Assembly: GCA_900767875.1 (NCBI GenBank)
Contig: CAAGAT010000017.1
Coordinates: forward strand, 1 to 64,000
DNA from: an uncultured Sutterella sp.
Lineage (GTDB): Bacteria > Pseudomonadota > Gammaproteobacteria > Burkholderiales > Burkholderiaceae_F
DNA length: 64,000 nucleotides
Reading direction: 5' to 3'
Part shown: positions 53,927 through 62,715 of the stretch, in pieces
Position numbering within the stretch: the first letter of the stretch is position 1
Layout of the letters: each line of letters starts with the position of its first letter
Made by a program: the position numbers and the translations under genes
The notes under the pieces: generated by a model
Seen by the model: only the letters and a program-made list of their open reading frames with translations
Database searches by the model: none
Told to the model about the DNA's origin: nothing

Positions 53927-54811
53927 ATGCCTAGTACAAAGGAAATTCGCGGAAAGATCAAGAGCGTGCAGAACACGCGCAAGATCACCAAGGCGATGGA
54001 AATGGTTGCGGCCTCGAAGATGCGTAAGGCTCAGGATCGTATGCGCGCAGCCCGCCCGTACGCCGACAAGGTGCGCAACATCATTGCGCATCTGTCGGAG
54101 GCGCGTGCGGAGTACAGCCATCCGTTCCTCGTCAAGCACAAGGCTCAGACCGGTAAGGCTGCGCTCATCATGGTGTCGACCGACAAGGGCTTGGCCGGTG
54201 CGCTGAATACCAATATCCAGCGCCTGGTCCTGCACAAGTCCGCCGACCTTCGCAAGGAAGGCGTGACGCTGCAGGTGACGGCAATCGGCAACAAGGCCGT
54301 TGCCTTCTGCGGCCACGCCGGTCTCGAAGTCGTCAGTCAGGCCGTGCAGCTCGGGGATCGTCCCCAGCTCGAACGTCTGCTCGGCGCCATCCGTGTGCAG
54401 CTCGATGCCTACTCGCAGGGCAAGGTTGACTGCGTCTACCTGGCTTACTCGCGCTTTATCAACGCGATGAAGCAGGAACCGGTCATTGAGCAGCTTTTGC
54501 CGCTTACCGACGACAAGCTCGCATCCCTCGGGGAAAAACCGCATGCGTATTCGTGGGACTACATCTACGAACCCGATGCGCAGACCGTGCTCGACGAATT
54601 GCTCAAGCGCTACGTCGAAGCTTTGATTTATTCGTCGGTTGCAGAAAACATGGCTTCCGAGCAGTCTGCCCGTATGGTGGCCATGAAGGCCGCTTCGGAC
54701 AACGCCAAGAAGCTCATCGGTGAACTGCAGCTCGTCTATAACAAGACCCGTCAGGCCGGCATTACGAAGGAAATCACCGAAATCGTTGGTGGTGCCGCCG
54801 CCGTGTCTTAA
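53927..54811 (+). CDS. atpG: ATP synthase F1 subunit gamma
   Basis: A 294-residue central rotor shaft. N-terminal IRGKIKSVQNTRKITKAMEMVAASKMRKAQ and C-terminal RQAGITKEITEIVGGAAAV are family hallmarks. Confidence 0.98.
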   Translation: MPSTKEIRGKIKSVQNTRKITKAMEMVAASKMRKAQDRMRAARPYADKVRNIIAHLSEARAEYSHPFLVKHKAQTGKAALIMVSTDKGLAGALNTNIQRLVLHKSADLRKEGVTLQVTAIGNKAVAFCGHAGLEVVSQAVQLGDRPQLERLLGAIRVQLDAYSQGKVDCVYLAYSRFINAMKQEPVIEQLLPLTDDKLASLGEKPHAYSWDYIYEPDAQTVLDELLKRYVEALIYSSVAENMASEQSARMVAMKAASDNAKKLIGELQLVYNKTRQAGITKEITEIVGGAAAVS

Positions 54812-54841
54812 GAAACAGATTTGAATACCGAGGAAAAACCA

Positions 54842-56245
54842 ATGAGTATCGGACAAATCGTTCAGGTCATCGGCGCTGTGGTGGACATTGAATTCCCCCG
54901 CGACTCGATGCCGAAGGTTTATGACGCTCTCGTTCTCGAACAGGACGAGACCAATACCCTGGCCGAATCCGGCCTGACTTTCGAAGTGCAGCAGCAGCTC
55001 GGCGACGGCGTCGTGCGCACCATTGCCATGGGCTCTTCCGAAGGTCTGCAGCGCGGCATGAAGGTTCGCTCCACCGGCGCCGGCATTTCCGTGCCGGTCG
55101 GTCACAAGACCCTGGGCCGAATCATGGACGTGCTCGGCCGCCCGATCGACGACTGCGGTCCCATCGGCGAAGAAGAGCGCCGCACGATTCACCGTGCCGC
55201 TCCGAAGTTCGACGAACTGAGCCCGTCCGTTGACCTGCTCGAAACCGGCATTAAGGTGATCGACCTGATCTGCCCGTTCGCCAAGGGCGGCAAGATCGGT
55301 CTGTTCGGCGGTGCCGGCGTGGGCAAGACCGTCAACATGATGGAACTGATCAACAACATCGCCAAGGCCTACGGCGGCTACTCCGTGTTCGCCGGCGTCG
55401 GTGAACGTACCCGTGAGGGCAACGACTTCTACCACGAAATGGAAGAGTCCAAGGTTCTCGACAAGGTGGCCATGGTGTTCGGTCAGATGAACGAACCGCC
55501 GGGCAACCGTCTGCGCGTCGCTCTGACGGGTCTGACGATGGCCGAAGCCTTCCGTGACGAAGGCCGCGACATTCTGCTCTTTATCGACAACATCTACCGC
55601 TACACGCTGGCCGGTACCGAAGTGTCCGCTCTGCTCGGTCGTATGCCGTCGGCCGTGGGCTATCAGCCGACGCTGGCCGAAGAAATGGGCAAGCTGCAGG
55701 AACGAATCACCTCCACGAAGACGGGTTCCATTACCTCGATTCAGGCCGTGTACGTTCCCGCCGACGACTTGACCGACCCGTCGCCCGCCACGACGTTCAG
55801 CCACTTGGACGCCACCGTTGTGTTGAGCCGTGATATTGCCGCTCTCGGTATTTATCCGGCCGTTGACCCGCTCGACTCCACGTCCCGTCAGGTCGACCCC
55901 AACATCATCGGCGAAGAGCACTACACGGTTGCTCGCCGCGTTCAGGAAACGCTGCAGAAGTACAAGGAACTGCGCGACATCATCGCCATTCTGGGTATGG
56001 ACGAACTCTCGCCCGAGGACAAGCTCGCGGTGACCCGCGCCCGTAAGATCCAGCGCTTCCTGTCGCAGCCGTTCCACGTGGCCGAAGTGTTCACGGGCTC
56101 GCCCGGCAAGTACGTTCCGCTCAAGGAAACCATTCGCGGCTTCAAGATGATTGTCGACGGCGAATGCGATCAGCTGCCCGAACAGGCTTTCTACATGGTC
56201 GGCACGATCGACGAAGCCTTTGAAAAGGCCAAGACGATCAAGTAA
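54842..56245 (+). CDS. atpD: ATP synthase F1 subunit beta
   Basis: A 467-residue catalytic subunit. Walker A GGAGVGKTVNMMELI, catalytic glutamate region GERTREGND and the DELSEED-like loop (MDELSPEDKL). ATG at 54842, with GAGGAAAA upstream; a TTG 21 bases earlier is not favoured. Confidence 0.98.
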   Translation: MSIGQIVQVIGAVVDIEFPRDSMPKVYDALVLEQDETNTLAESGLTFEVQQQLGDGVVRTIAMGSSEGLQRGMKVRSTGAGISVPVGHKTLGRIMDVLGRPIDDCGPIGEEERRTIHRAAPKFDELSPSVDLLETGIKVIDLICPFAKGGKIGLFGGAGVGKTVNMMELINNIAKAYGGYSVFAGVGERTREGNDFYHEMEESKVLDKVAMVFGQMNEPPGNRLRVALTGLTMAEAFRDEGRDILLFIDNIYRYTLAGTEVSALLGRMPSAVGYQPTLAEEMGKLQERITSTKTGSITSIQAVYVPADDLTDPSPATTFSHLDATVVLSRDIAALGIYPAVDPLDSTSRQVDPNIIGEEHYTVARRVQETLQKYKELRDIIAILGMDELSPEDKLAVTRARKIQRFLSQPFHVAEVFTGSPGKYVPLKETIRGFKMIVDGECDQLPEQAFYMVGTIDEAFEKAKTIK

Positions 56246-56328
56246 TCCCGGCGCAGCGTTGAAGCGGATGCCGTCTTCGGACGCTGTCCGCTTCGCGCCG
56301 GAATCCAGCCGATTTATGGGAGCAACCT

Positions 56329-56739
56329 ATGGCTACGATTTTTGTTGACGTCGTCAGCGCGGAAGAGGCCATCTTCTCCGGTGAGGCCAAGTTTGTGGCT
56401 TTGCCCGGTCAGGAAGGTGAACTCGGCATTCTGCCCGGACACGTGCCGCTGATCACCCGCATTCGTCCCGGTGCCGTGCGCATCACGACGCAAGACGGTG
56501 CTCAGGAAAACGTGTTCGTCGCCGGCGGCATCCTTGAGGTGCAGCCCGACCGCGTGACGGTGCTTGCCGATACGGCCATCCGCAGCAAGGATCTCGACGA
56601 AGCCAAGGCGAAGCAGGCGCTCGAAGAAGCGAAGCTTCACCGCGCCAAGGCGCAGAGCAATATGGAAATTGCCAAGCTCGAAGCGACCATGGCGGCCCTG
56701 GCTGCGCAGATCGCCTACATCAAGCGTATGCGGCACTAA
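56329..56739 (+). CDS. atpC: ATP synthase F1 subunit epsilon
   Basis: A 136-residue subunit: N-terminal beta sandwich (LPGQEGELGILPGHVPLIT) and C-terminal two-helix inhibitory domain. Last gene of the operon, with a strong terminator after it. Confidence 0.96.
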   Translation: MATIFVDVVSAEEAIFSGEAKFVALPGQEGELGILPGHVPLITRIRPGAVRITTQDGAQENVFVAGGILEVQPDRVTVLADTAIRSKDLDEAKAKQALEEAKLHRAKAQSNMEIAKLEATMAALAAQIAYIKRMRH

Positions 56740-56772
56740 CCGAAAGCGAAGGCCCGCAAGGCCTTGGCTTGG

Positions 56773-56844
56773 AAACGGCTCTTTTCCGAACCGACCGGCG
56801 GCATGTTCGCCCGGCAGGCTCGCGGAAAGGGCCGTTTTCTTTTG
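56773..56844 (+). terminator. Terminator of the atp operon
   Basis: AAACGGCTCTTTTCCG pairs with CGGAAAGGGCCGTTTT across a structured loop, and CTTTT follows. Confidence 0.75.
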
Positions 56845-56937
56845 CGCCGAATCGCAACGGCGGCCGCCATGCGCTAGCATTAAGACACTTCCGCCGTGCG
56901 GCGGGCAATTGAGTGATTTTCAGGAAAGGATATCGCG

Positions 56938-57354
56938 ATGGACGCACAAGACTTTACGGATGTGATTCAGGTCTGCACCGACGGCAGCAGCCTGTCGGCA
57001 AAGGGCATCACGACCGCCGTGGAATTGGCCCAGACCATGGGCCTGCCCCTGCTGGGCATGACCGTCGTCAAGGGGGAAGTGCCCGCCGACGGTCTGGAAG
57101 GGGAACCCGCGGAAGTGCGCGAGCGTCTCGATGTCGTGGCCAAGCAGGCGCAGGAGGCCGGCGTGCGCTATCGCATCATCGCCGAACATGCCGCCACGCC
57201 GCACGAGGGCATTCTCGACGTGGCCATGCGCTACGACGCGCGCTTCATCGTGATGGCCAGCCGTGGCCTGAGCTCTCTGGGTAGCCTGTTCCTGGGATCG
57301 GAAACCCAGAAGACTCTGGCCGAAGCCGACCGCCCGGTGCTGGTGATCCGTTAA
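56938..57354 (+). CDS. Universal stress protein (UspA family)
   Basis: A 138-residue alpha/beta protein with the ATP-binding motif GLSSLGSLFLGSETQ (G-x2-G-x9-G-S pattern). Family proteins help survival under stress; specific role unknown. AAGGA ribosome site. Its TAA overlaps the converging DUF167 gene's stop (TTAA). Confidence 0.9.
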   Translation: MDAQDFTDVIQVCTDGSSLSAKGITTAVELAQTMGLPLLGMTVVKGEVPADGLEGEPAEVRERLDVVAKQAQEAGVRYRIIAEHAATPHEGILDVAMRYDARFIVMASRGLSSLGSLFLGSETQKTLAEADRPVLVIR

Positions 57355-57710
57355 TTGTCCGTCGGCATCAGTTTGACGACCACCCACTCGGGGGTGACGC
57401 CCTCGATGCGCACGCGCTTTTCGCGGTTCGTGTCCCCCGCAATCAAGGTGACGGCCGACTTGGCCGTCCCGAGCTCCTTGGCCAGAAAGGAACAGAGCTT
57501 GGCGTTGGCCTTGCCGTCGACGGGCGGCGCGGCCAGCGCCACCTTGAGTCTGCCGTCAAAAAGCCCCGCCACGGCATCCTTTTTGGCACCCGGCCTCGCG
57601 TGAACGCTCACGACAACGCCGTCGCCGTCCGCTCTTAACCAAGAACAAAGGGTTGGTGTGCGAGAATCCGTATTTTCTCGGACGCTTAGTTGAGATTTTG
57701 TTTTTCCCAT
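57351..57710 (-). CDS. DUF167 (YggU) family protein
   Basis: A 119-residue protein; the DUF167 domain (about 30-119) reads VSVHARPGAKKDAVAGL, APPVDGKANAKLCSFLAKELG and GDTNREKRVRIEG. Biochemical role unknown. The best start ATG shares CATG with the hemE start on the other strand; no ribosome site is visible, so the start is uncertain. Confidence 0.8.
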   Translation of the reverse strand: MGKTKSQLSVRENTDSRTPTLCSWLRADGDGVVVSVHARPGAKKDAVAGLFDGRLKVALAAPPVDGKANAKLCSFLAKELGTAKSAVTLIAGDTNREKRVRIEGVTPEWVVVKLMPTDN

Positions 57711-58776
57711 GAAACCGACCAACGATACTTTCCTGCGTGCGCTCAAACGCGAACATACCGACTATACCCCACTGTGGCTGATGCGCCAGGCGGGCCGCTA
57801 CCTGCCCGAATACAACGCCACGCGCGCGCGTCTGGGCTCGTTCCTGGCCCTGGCCAAGTCGCCCGAGGCGGCCTGTGAGGTGACGCTGCAGCCCGTGGAA
57901 CGTTTCGGCTTGGATGCCGCCATTCTCTTTTCGGACATCCTGACCGTGCCCGACGCGATGGGCTTGGGGTTGAGTTTCGTGGCCGGCGAAGGCCCCGTCT
58001 TTGCCAAGCCCGTGCGCACCGAAGAGGACGTCAACGCCCTGTACGTGCCCGACATGGAGGAAAAGCTCGGCTACGTGACGCAGGCCGTGCGCGTCATTCG
58101 CCGCGAACTCAATAACCGCGTGCCGCTCATCGGCTTTTCGGGCTCGCCCTTCACGCTGGCCTGCTACATGGTCGAAGGCGGCGGCTCGCGCGACTTTGCG
58201 ACCATCAAGAAGATGTTGTACACGCGCCCGGACCTGCTCGAGCGCATTCTCGACGTCAACGCCCGCGCCGTGACGGCCTACCTCAACGCCCAGATCGAAG
58301 CGGGCGCTCAGGCCGTGCAGATTTTCGACACCTGGGGCGGCGCCCTGGCCGACGGCTGCTTTGAGAACTTCAGTCTCAAGTACATGCAGCGGATTATCGA
58401 GGGCCTCAAGCGCGAAAACGACGGCGAGAAGGTGCCCGTCATTGTCTTTACCAAGGGCGGCGGCCTGTGGCTTGAGGCCATGGCCCAAAGCGGCGCCGAC
58501 TGCATTGGCCTGGATTGGACAGTGAACCTCACCAAGGCCCGCGCCGGCGTGCAGGATAAGGTCGCCCTGCAGGGCAACCTCGATCCGACGGTTCTTTTTG
58601 CCGGTGAAGAGGCCATCCGCCGCGAAGCGCGCCGCGTCATCGACAGCTTCGGTCCGGTGGGCAACGGCGGGCACGTCTTTAACCTCGGCCACGGCATCAG
58701 TCAGCACACCGATCCGGAAGCGGTCCGCATTCTGGTCGACGAAGTGCACAACTATTCGCGCAAGATGCACGGCTAA
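57709..58776 (+). CDS. hemE: Uroporphyrinogen decarboxylase
   Basis: A 355-residue enzyme of haem synthesis, decarboxylating uroporphyrinogen III to coproporphyrinogen III. N-terminal LWLMRQAGRYLPEY and GFSGSPFTLACYMVEG are the family signatures. Haem supply is relevant here to the tetrahaem cytochrome. Confidence 0.97.
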   Translation: MKPTNDTFLRALKREHTDYTPLWLMRQAGRYLPEYNATRARLGSFLALAKSPEAACEVTLQPVERFGLDAAILFSDILTVPDAMGLGLSFVAGEGPVFAKPVRTEEDVNALYVPDMEEKLGYVTQAVRVIRRELNNRVPLIGFSGSPFTLACYMVEGGGSRDFATIKKMLYTRPDLLERILDVNARAVTAYLNAQIEAGAQAVQIFDTWGGALADGCFENFSLKYMQRIIEGLKRENDGEKVPVIVFTKGGGLWLEAMAQSGADCIGLDWTVNLTKARAGVQDKVALQGNLDPTVLFAGEEAIRREARRVIDSFGPVGNGGHVFNLGHGISQHTDPEAVRILVDEVHNYSRKMHG

Positions 58777-58830
58777 AAAAGCTCTTGTGGAACAAGGGGG
58801 CGGCAGCCCCAAGAAGTAGTGGAAAAAGCG

Positions 58831-59040
58831 TTTTCCACAAAGTTATCCACAGCTTTGATCACAAGCCAAGACGCACGGGAAACCCCTCAAAACGAGGGGT
58901 TTTCTTTTGAGAAATCGCAGTAAATCACTGAATTTAAAGGATATTGTTGTAGTGCCCAGGGGCGTGTCCTCCGGTTGTCCCGCCGCAGTTATCCCCTTGC
59001 GGGACAGGGCAAAAACGTGTTTTCCACACAGTTATCCACA
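58831..59040. repeat. DnaA-box modules upstream of priA
   Basis: Two 22-base near-identical modules, TTTTCCACAAAGTTATCC... at 58831-58852 and the same with one base changed (CAG for AAG) at 59020-59041. Each pairs a one-mismatch box (TTTTCCACA) with a perfect TTATCCACA (58843-58851, 59032-59040). The 58777-59146 gap holds no gene. They could titrate DnaA or control priA. Confidence 0.75.
58880..58908 (+). terminator. Terminator of hemE
   Basis: Stem AAACCCCTC / GAGGGGTTT followed by TTTCTTTTG. Confidence 0.85.
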
Positions 59041-59146
59041 GGTGAGCGGCGGTTGTGCACAAGCGCCTGCCGAGGGCGAGGAGCCCGTAAAATGCCACTC
59101 ACGTCGGTGACGACCAACTGATTCCGCACTCTTTTTTCATCCGCTC

Positions 59147-61159
59147 ATGCCATCCGCACGCTTTGTCAAAGTCCTGGTTGAGGCGCCGCTGCCCGAGCTC
59201 GATTACGCCATCGGCGACAATCCCGTGCCGCAGATCGGCGATCGGGTGCTCGTGCCCTTGGGATCGCGCCGCGTGGTGGCCCTGGTGACGGGGCTGGCGG
59301 ACACAAGCGACGTGCCCGCCGCTCGACTTAAGTCCGTGCTGCACGTTTTCAACGACGTGCCGCCCGTCTCGGACGATTGGCTGCGGCTGATGAGTTTTGC
59401 CGCGTACTACTACCTGCGGCCGCGCGGCGAGGCGGCTCTTTCGGCCCTGCCCACCTTTTTCCGCAAGCCGCCGACGCCCGCTTACGACAAGCGCCTTGAG
59501 CGGCTGCGCACCCTCAAGGAGCGCAAAATCGCCTATGAGCCCGCGCCCACGCTCAACGACGAGCAGCAGGCCGCGGCCGACGCCGTCTCGCTCAGCACGG
59601 GCTACGCGCCCTTTTTGCTCTTTGGCGTGACGGGCTCGGGCAAGACCGAGGTCTATCTGCACATCATCGAAAGCGTGCTGGCGCGTGATCCTCAGGCGCA
59701 GGTGATGCTGCTCGTGCCCGAAATCAACCTCACCCCGCAGCTCGAGGGGCGCGTTCGGGCGCGCTTTGCCGACCTGACCGTCGTGACGATGCACTCAGAG
59801 TTGACGCCCATGCAGCGGGCCCGCAGTTGGCTGGCGGTGCACGAAGGGCGCGCCCGCATTCTGGTGGGCACCCGCATGGCGGTGTTCGCCAGTTTCCGAA
59901 AACTTTCGCTGGTGATCGTCGACGAAGAGCACGACGCCAGCTACAAGGCGGGCGAGGGCATGCGCTTTTCGGCCCGCGACGTGGCGCTTAAACGCGCCTA
60001 CGACAACAAGATCGCCTGCGTGCTCGGTTCGGCCACGCCCTCGCTCGAGACCTGGCAGCAAATGCGGCAGGGGGCCTACAAGCGCCTGACGCTCACGCAC
60101 CGAGCCGTGGCCACGGCCCATCTGCCGCAGATGGACCTCATCGACGTGTCCAAGCGCAAGCCCGCGGTCTTTTCCGACGAGGTCAAGGAAGCGGTTACGC
60201 AGACGATTGAAGCGGGCGGCCAGGTGCTGATGTTCATCAACCGACGCGGTTACGCGCCCGTGATCAGCTGCACGGCCTGCGGCTGGGTGAGCCGCTGCGA
60301 GCACTGCTCGGGCTTTACCGTCTTTCACAAGAGCGAGGGGCGTCTTGTGTGCCACCACTGCGGGCGCAGCTACCCGGTGCCGGTGCGCTGCCCGACCTGC
60401 GGCAACGCCGAGATCGTGCCCGTGGGCACGGGCACGCAGCGCATCGAGGAGGCCATCGCCGCGCTCTGGCCGCAGGCGCGCCTGTTGCGCATCGACCGCG
60501 ACAGCGTGCGCAGTAAGTCGGCGGCCGAGTCGGCCTTTGAGTCGGTGCACGCCGGCGACGTCGACATCGTGGTCGGCACGCAGATGATCGCCAAGGGGCA
60601 CGACTTCAAGCGCGTGAGCCTGGTGGTGGTTCTCAACGCCGACGCGCAGCTCATGAGCCCGGACGTGCGCGCCGAAGAGCGGCTTTTCGCCACGCTCCTA
60701 CAGGTGGCCGGCCGCGCGGGCCGCGCCGAACGCAGCGGCCGCGTGCTCATTCAGACGCGCTACCCCAAGCATCCCATCTACGCCGACATGAAGGCGCAAA
60801 ACTACGAGCAGTTTGCCGAACGGCTTCTCACCGAGCGCGAGGAAAGCGCCTCGCCGCCGTTTTGCCGGCAGGCTCTTTTGACGGCGCAGGCGCGCACCCT
60901 CGAGCGTGCCCTCGGGTTTTTGCGTCGCGCCAAGGCCGCGGCCGAGGCGATGAGCCAAGAGGACATCTTCGTGTACGAGCCCGTGCCCATGTCCCTGATG
61001 CGCTTAAAGGACTGGGAGCGGGCGCAGCTGCTCGTCGAGTCGTCCTCGCGGGCAAGGCTGCACGCCTTTTTGACCGCCTGGATGGCCGAGCTTTCCAAGC
61101 CCGATGCGCGTAACACGGGCACCGAATGGACCATTGAAGTCGATCCGGCGGGCATCTGA
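59147..61159 (+). CDS. priA: Primosomal replication-restart helicase PriA
   Basis: A 670-residue superfamily-2 helicase that reloads the replisome at collapsed forks. N-terminal 3' DNA-binding domain, Walker A GVTGSGKTEVYLH, DEEH box VDEEHDASYK, the zinc-binding cysteine array (CTACGW, CEHC, CHHC, CPTC near 380-420) and helicase C-terminal motifs (GTQMIAKGHDF, QVAGRAGR). Preceded by DnaA boxes. Confidence 0.96.
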   Translation: MPSARFVKVLVEAPLPELDYAIGDNPVPQIGDRVLVPLGSRRVVALVTGLADTSDVPAARLKSVLHVFNDVPPVSDDWLRLMSFAAYYYLRPRGEAALSALPTFFRKPPTPAYDKRLERLRTLKERKIAYEPAPTLNDEQQAAADAVSLSTGYAPFLLFGVTGSGKTEVYLHIIESVLARDPQAQVMLLVPEINLTPQLEGRVRARFADLTVVTMHSELTPMQRARSWLAVHEGRARILVGTRMAVFASFRKLSLVIVDEEHDASYKAGEGMRFSARDVALKRAYDNKIACVLGSATPSLETWQQMRQGAYKRLTLTHRAVATAHLPQMDLIDVSKRKPAVFSDEVKEAVTQTIEAGGQVLMFINRRGYAPVISCTACGWVSRCEHCSGFTVFHKSEGRLVCHHCGRSYPVPVRCPTCGNAEIVPVGTGTQRIEEAIAALWPQARLLRIDRDSVRSKSAAESAFESVHAGDVDIVVGTQMIAKGHDFKRVSLVVVLNADAQLMSPDVRAEERLFATLLQVAGRAGRAERSGRVLIQTRYPKHPIYADMKAQNYEQFAERLLTEREESASPPFCRQALLTAQARTLERALGFLRRAKAAAEAMSQEDIFVYEPVPMSLMRLKDWERAQLLVESSSRARLHAFLTAWMAELSKPDARNTGTEWTIEVDPAGI

Positions 61160-61215
61160 CGGGCACGTGCCGGTGCAAAGAGGAGCCTTCGGTACGAAAG
61201 CCGCGCCGTGTTCCG

Positions 61216-61221
61216 TATAAT
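61216..61221 (+). promoter_or_regulatory. -10 box of the tRNA-Arg gene
   Basis: TATAAT 12 bases before the mature tRNA start. No convincing -35 at the usual spacing. Confidence 0.55.
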
Positions 61222-61232
61222 GCTTGCCGTCC

Positions 61233-61308
61233 GTCGCCGTAGTTCAACTGGATAGAATATGGCCCTCCGAAGGCTGTGATGTGGGTTCGAGTCCCGCCGG
61301 CGGCACCA
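61233..61308 (+). tRNA. tRNA-Arg (anticodon CCG)
   Basis: Full cloverleaf: acceptor GTCGCCG / CGGCGGC (one T-G pair), D-stem GTTC / GAAT, anticodon stem TGGCC / GGCTG around CTCCGAA (anticodon CCG), T-arm GTGGG-TTCGAGT-CCCGC, and an encoded CCA end. Reads CGG arginine codons. Confidence 0.95.
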
Positions 61309-61325
61309 ATCTGACAGACATTCGC

Positions 61326-61349
61326 AAGCGCGCTCGGGCGCGCTTTTTT
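61326..61349 (+). terminator. Terminator of the tRNA gene
   Basis: AAGCGCGC-TCGG-GCGCGCTT followed by TTTT. Confidence 0.9.
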
Positions 61350-61369
61350 GCTAAAAGGACACCCTGCAG

Positions 61370-61786
61370 ATGGTCAATCCCGTTGAAATGAGCCTGCACA
61401 AGAAGAGCAAGCGCTTTGACATTGCCTTCGACGACGGCAGCAGTTACTCGTTTACCTTCGAATTTCTCCGCGTCTTTTCCCCCTCGGCCGACGTGACCGG
61501 TCACACGCCCGATCAGGCCAAGCTGCAGGTCGGCAAGCGCGACGCCGACGTGCGGGCCGTCGAGCCCACGGGCCGCTACGCCCTGCGCTTTATCTTTGAC
61601 GACGGCCACGACTCGGGCATCTACAGCTGGGAGTACCTCAAGGACATCGGCTCGCGTCAGGACGAGCTCTGGGCCGGTTATCTGCAGGACCTCAAGGAGG
61701 CGGGCGCAAGCCGCGACCCGGCCGATCCGGCCAACGTGCCCTTCATGCCCAAGCCCAAGGCCACGTGCCCGTCGCATCAACACTGA
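61370..61786 (+). CDS. DUF971-family protein
   Basis: A 138-residue protein with the gamma-butyrobetaine-hydroxylase-like N-terminal (DUF971) domain: FDIAFDDGSSYSFTFEFLRVFSPSA and YALRFIFDDGHDSGIYSWEYL. Lacks the catalytic hydroxylase half. The family often lies before ubiE. Function not established. Confidence 0.85.
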   Translation: MVNPVEMSLHKKSKRFDIAFDDGSSYSFTFEFLRVFSPSADVTGHTPDQAKLQVGKRDADVRAVEPTGRYALRFIFDDGHDSGIYSWEYLKDIGSRQDELWAGYLQDLKEAGASRDPADPANVPFMPKPKATCPSHQH

Positions 61787-61803
61787 GTCCAGAGAGCCTG
61801 AAA

Positions 61804-62556
61804 GTGAATCAGCCCGAACGCGATCAAAAGCAGGTGGATTTCGGCTACCGTGCCGTGCCCGAAAAGGAAAAGGAAGAGGACGTCAAAGCGGTCTTCGAGT
61901 CCGTGGCCAAGCGCTACGACCTGATGAACGACATCCTGAGTTTCGGCATGCACCGCGCCTGGAAACGCACCTGCGTGGAACTGTCGGGCGCCAAGCCCGG
62001 CGACAAGGTGCTCGACATCGCCTCGGGCACCTGCGACATGGCTATCCGCTACGGGGCCGTCGTGGGTCAGAGCGGGGAAGTGTGGGCCACCGACATCAAC
62101 CACGAGATGATCAAGGAAGGCGTCAAGCGCCTCAAGGCCGTCGGCAGCCAGGCGCATGTTGCCATTTGTGACTGCGAAGAGCTGCCCTTTGAAGACAACT
62201 ACTTCGATGTGGCGGTCGTCAGCTTCGGGTTGCGCAACATGACGCACAAGGATCGGGCGCTGCGCGAAATGATGCGCGTGGTGCGCCCGGGCGGCCGTGT
62301 GGTGGTGCTCGAATTCAGCCGCTGCTGGAAGATCGTCAAGCCCTTCTACGACCTGTATTCCTTCAAGCTGATGCCGTGGCTCGGGAAAAAGATCGCGGGC
62401 GACGCCGAAAGCTATCGGTACCTCGCGGAATCCATCCGCATGCATCCCGATCAGGAAACCCTGGCAGGCATCATGACCCAGGTCGGGCTCGATCGGGTCA
62501 CCTACAAGAACATGACCTTCGGGGTGTGCGCCCTGCACATCGGCCTCAAGCCCTGA
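61804..62556 (+). CDS. ubiE: Demethylmenaquinone/ubiquinone methyltransferase
   Basis: A 250-residue SAM methyltransferase carrying out the C-methylation of quinones. Motifs VFESVAKRYDLMNDILSFGMHR, VLDIASGTCDMAIRYG and VVSFGLRNMTHKDRAL. The GTG at 61804 gives the usual length; an in-frame GTG at 61765 would overlap DUF971. With menA this supports menaquinone synthesis. Confidence 0.94.
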   Translation: MNQPERDQKQVDFGYRAVPEKEKEEDVKAVFESVAKRYDLMNDILSFGMHRAWKRTCVELSGAKPGDKVLDIASGTCDMAIRYGAVVGQSGEVWATDINHEMIKEGVKRLKAVGSQAHVAICDCEELPFEDNYFDVAVVSFGLRNMTHKDRALREMMRVVRPGGRVVVLEFSRCWKIVKPFYDLYSFKLMPWLGKKIAGDAESYRYLAESIRMHPDQETLAGIMTQVGLDRVTYKNMTFGVCALHIGLKP

Positions 62557-62715
62557 TCGGCCCGCGTTCCGACGCAACACAATTACACACACATCAACGA
62601 AAACACCTGCTCGTCAGGCCGCGGCGTTCCCGTAAAATGTGCGGACGCCGTCGGTAACGGACGCGCAGGTGTTTGCGTGTCGGACGGCGGTCCAATGCAA
62701 TTTTCCAAGGAAAAA

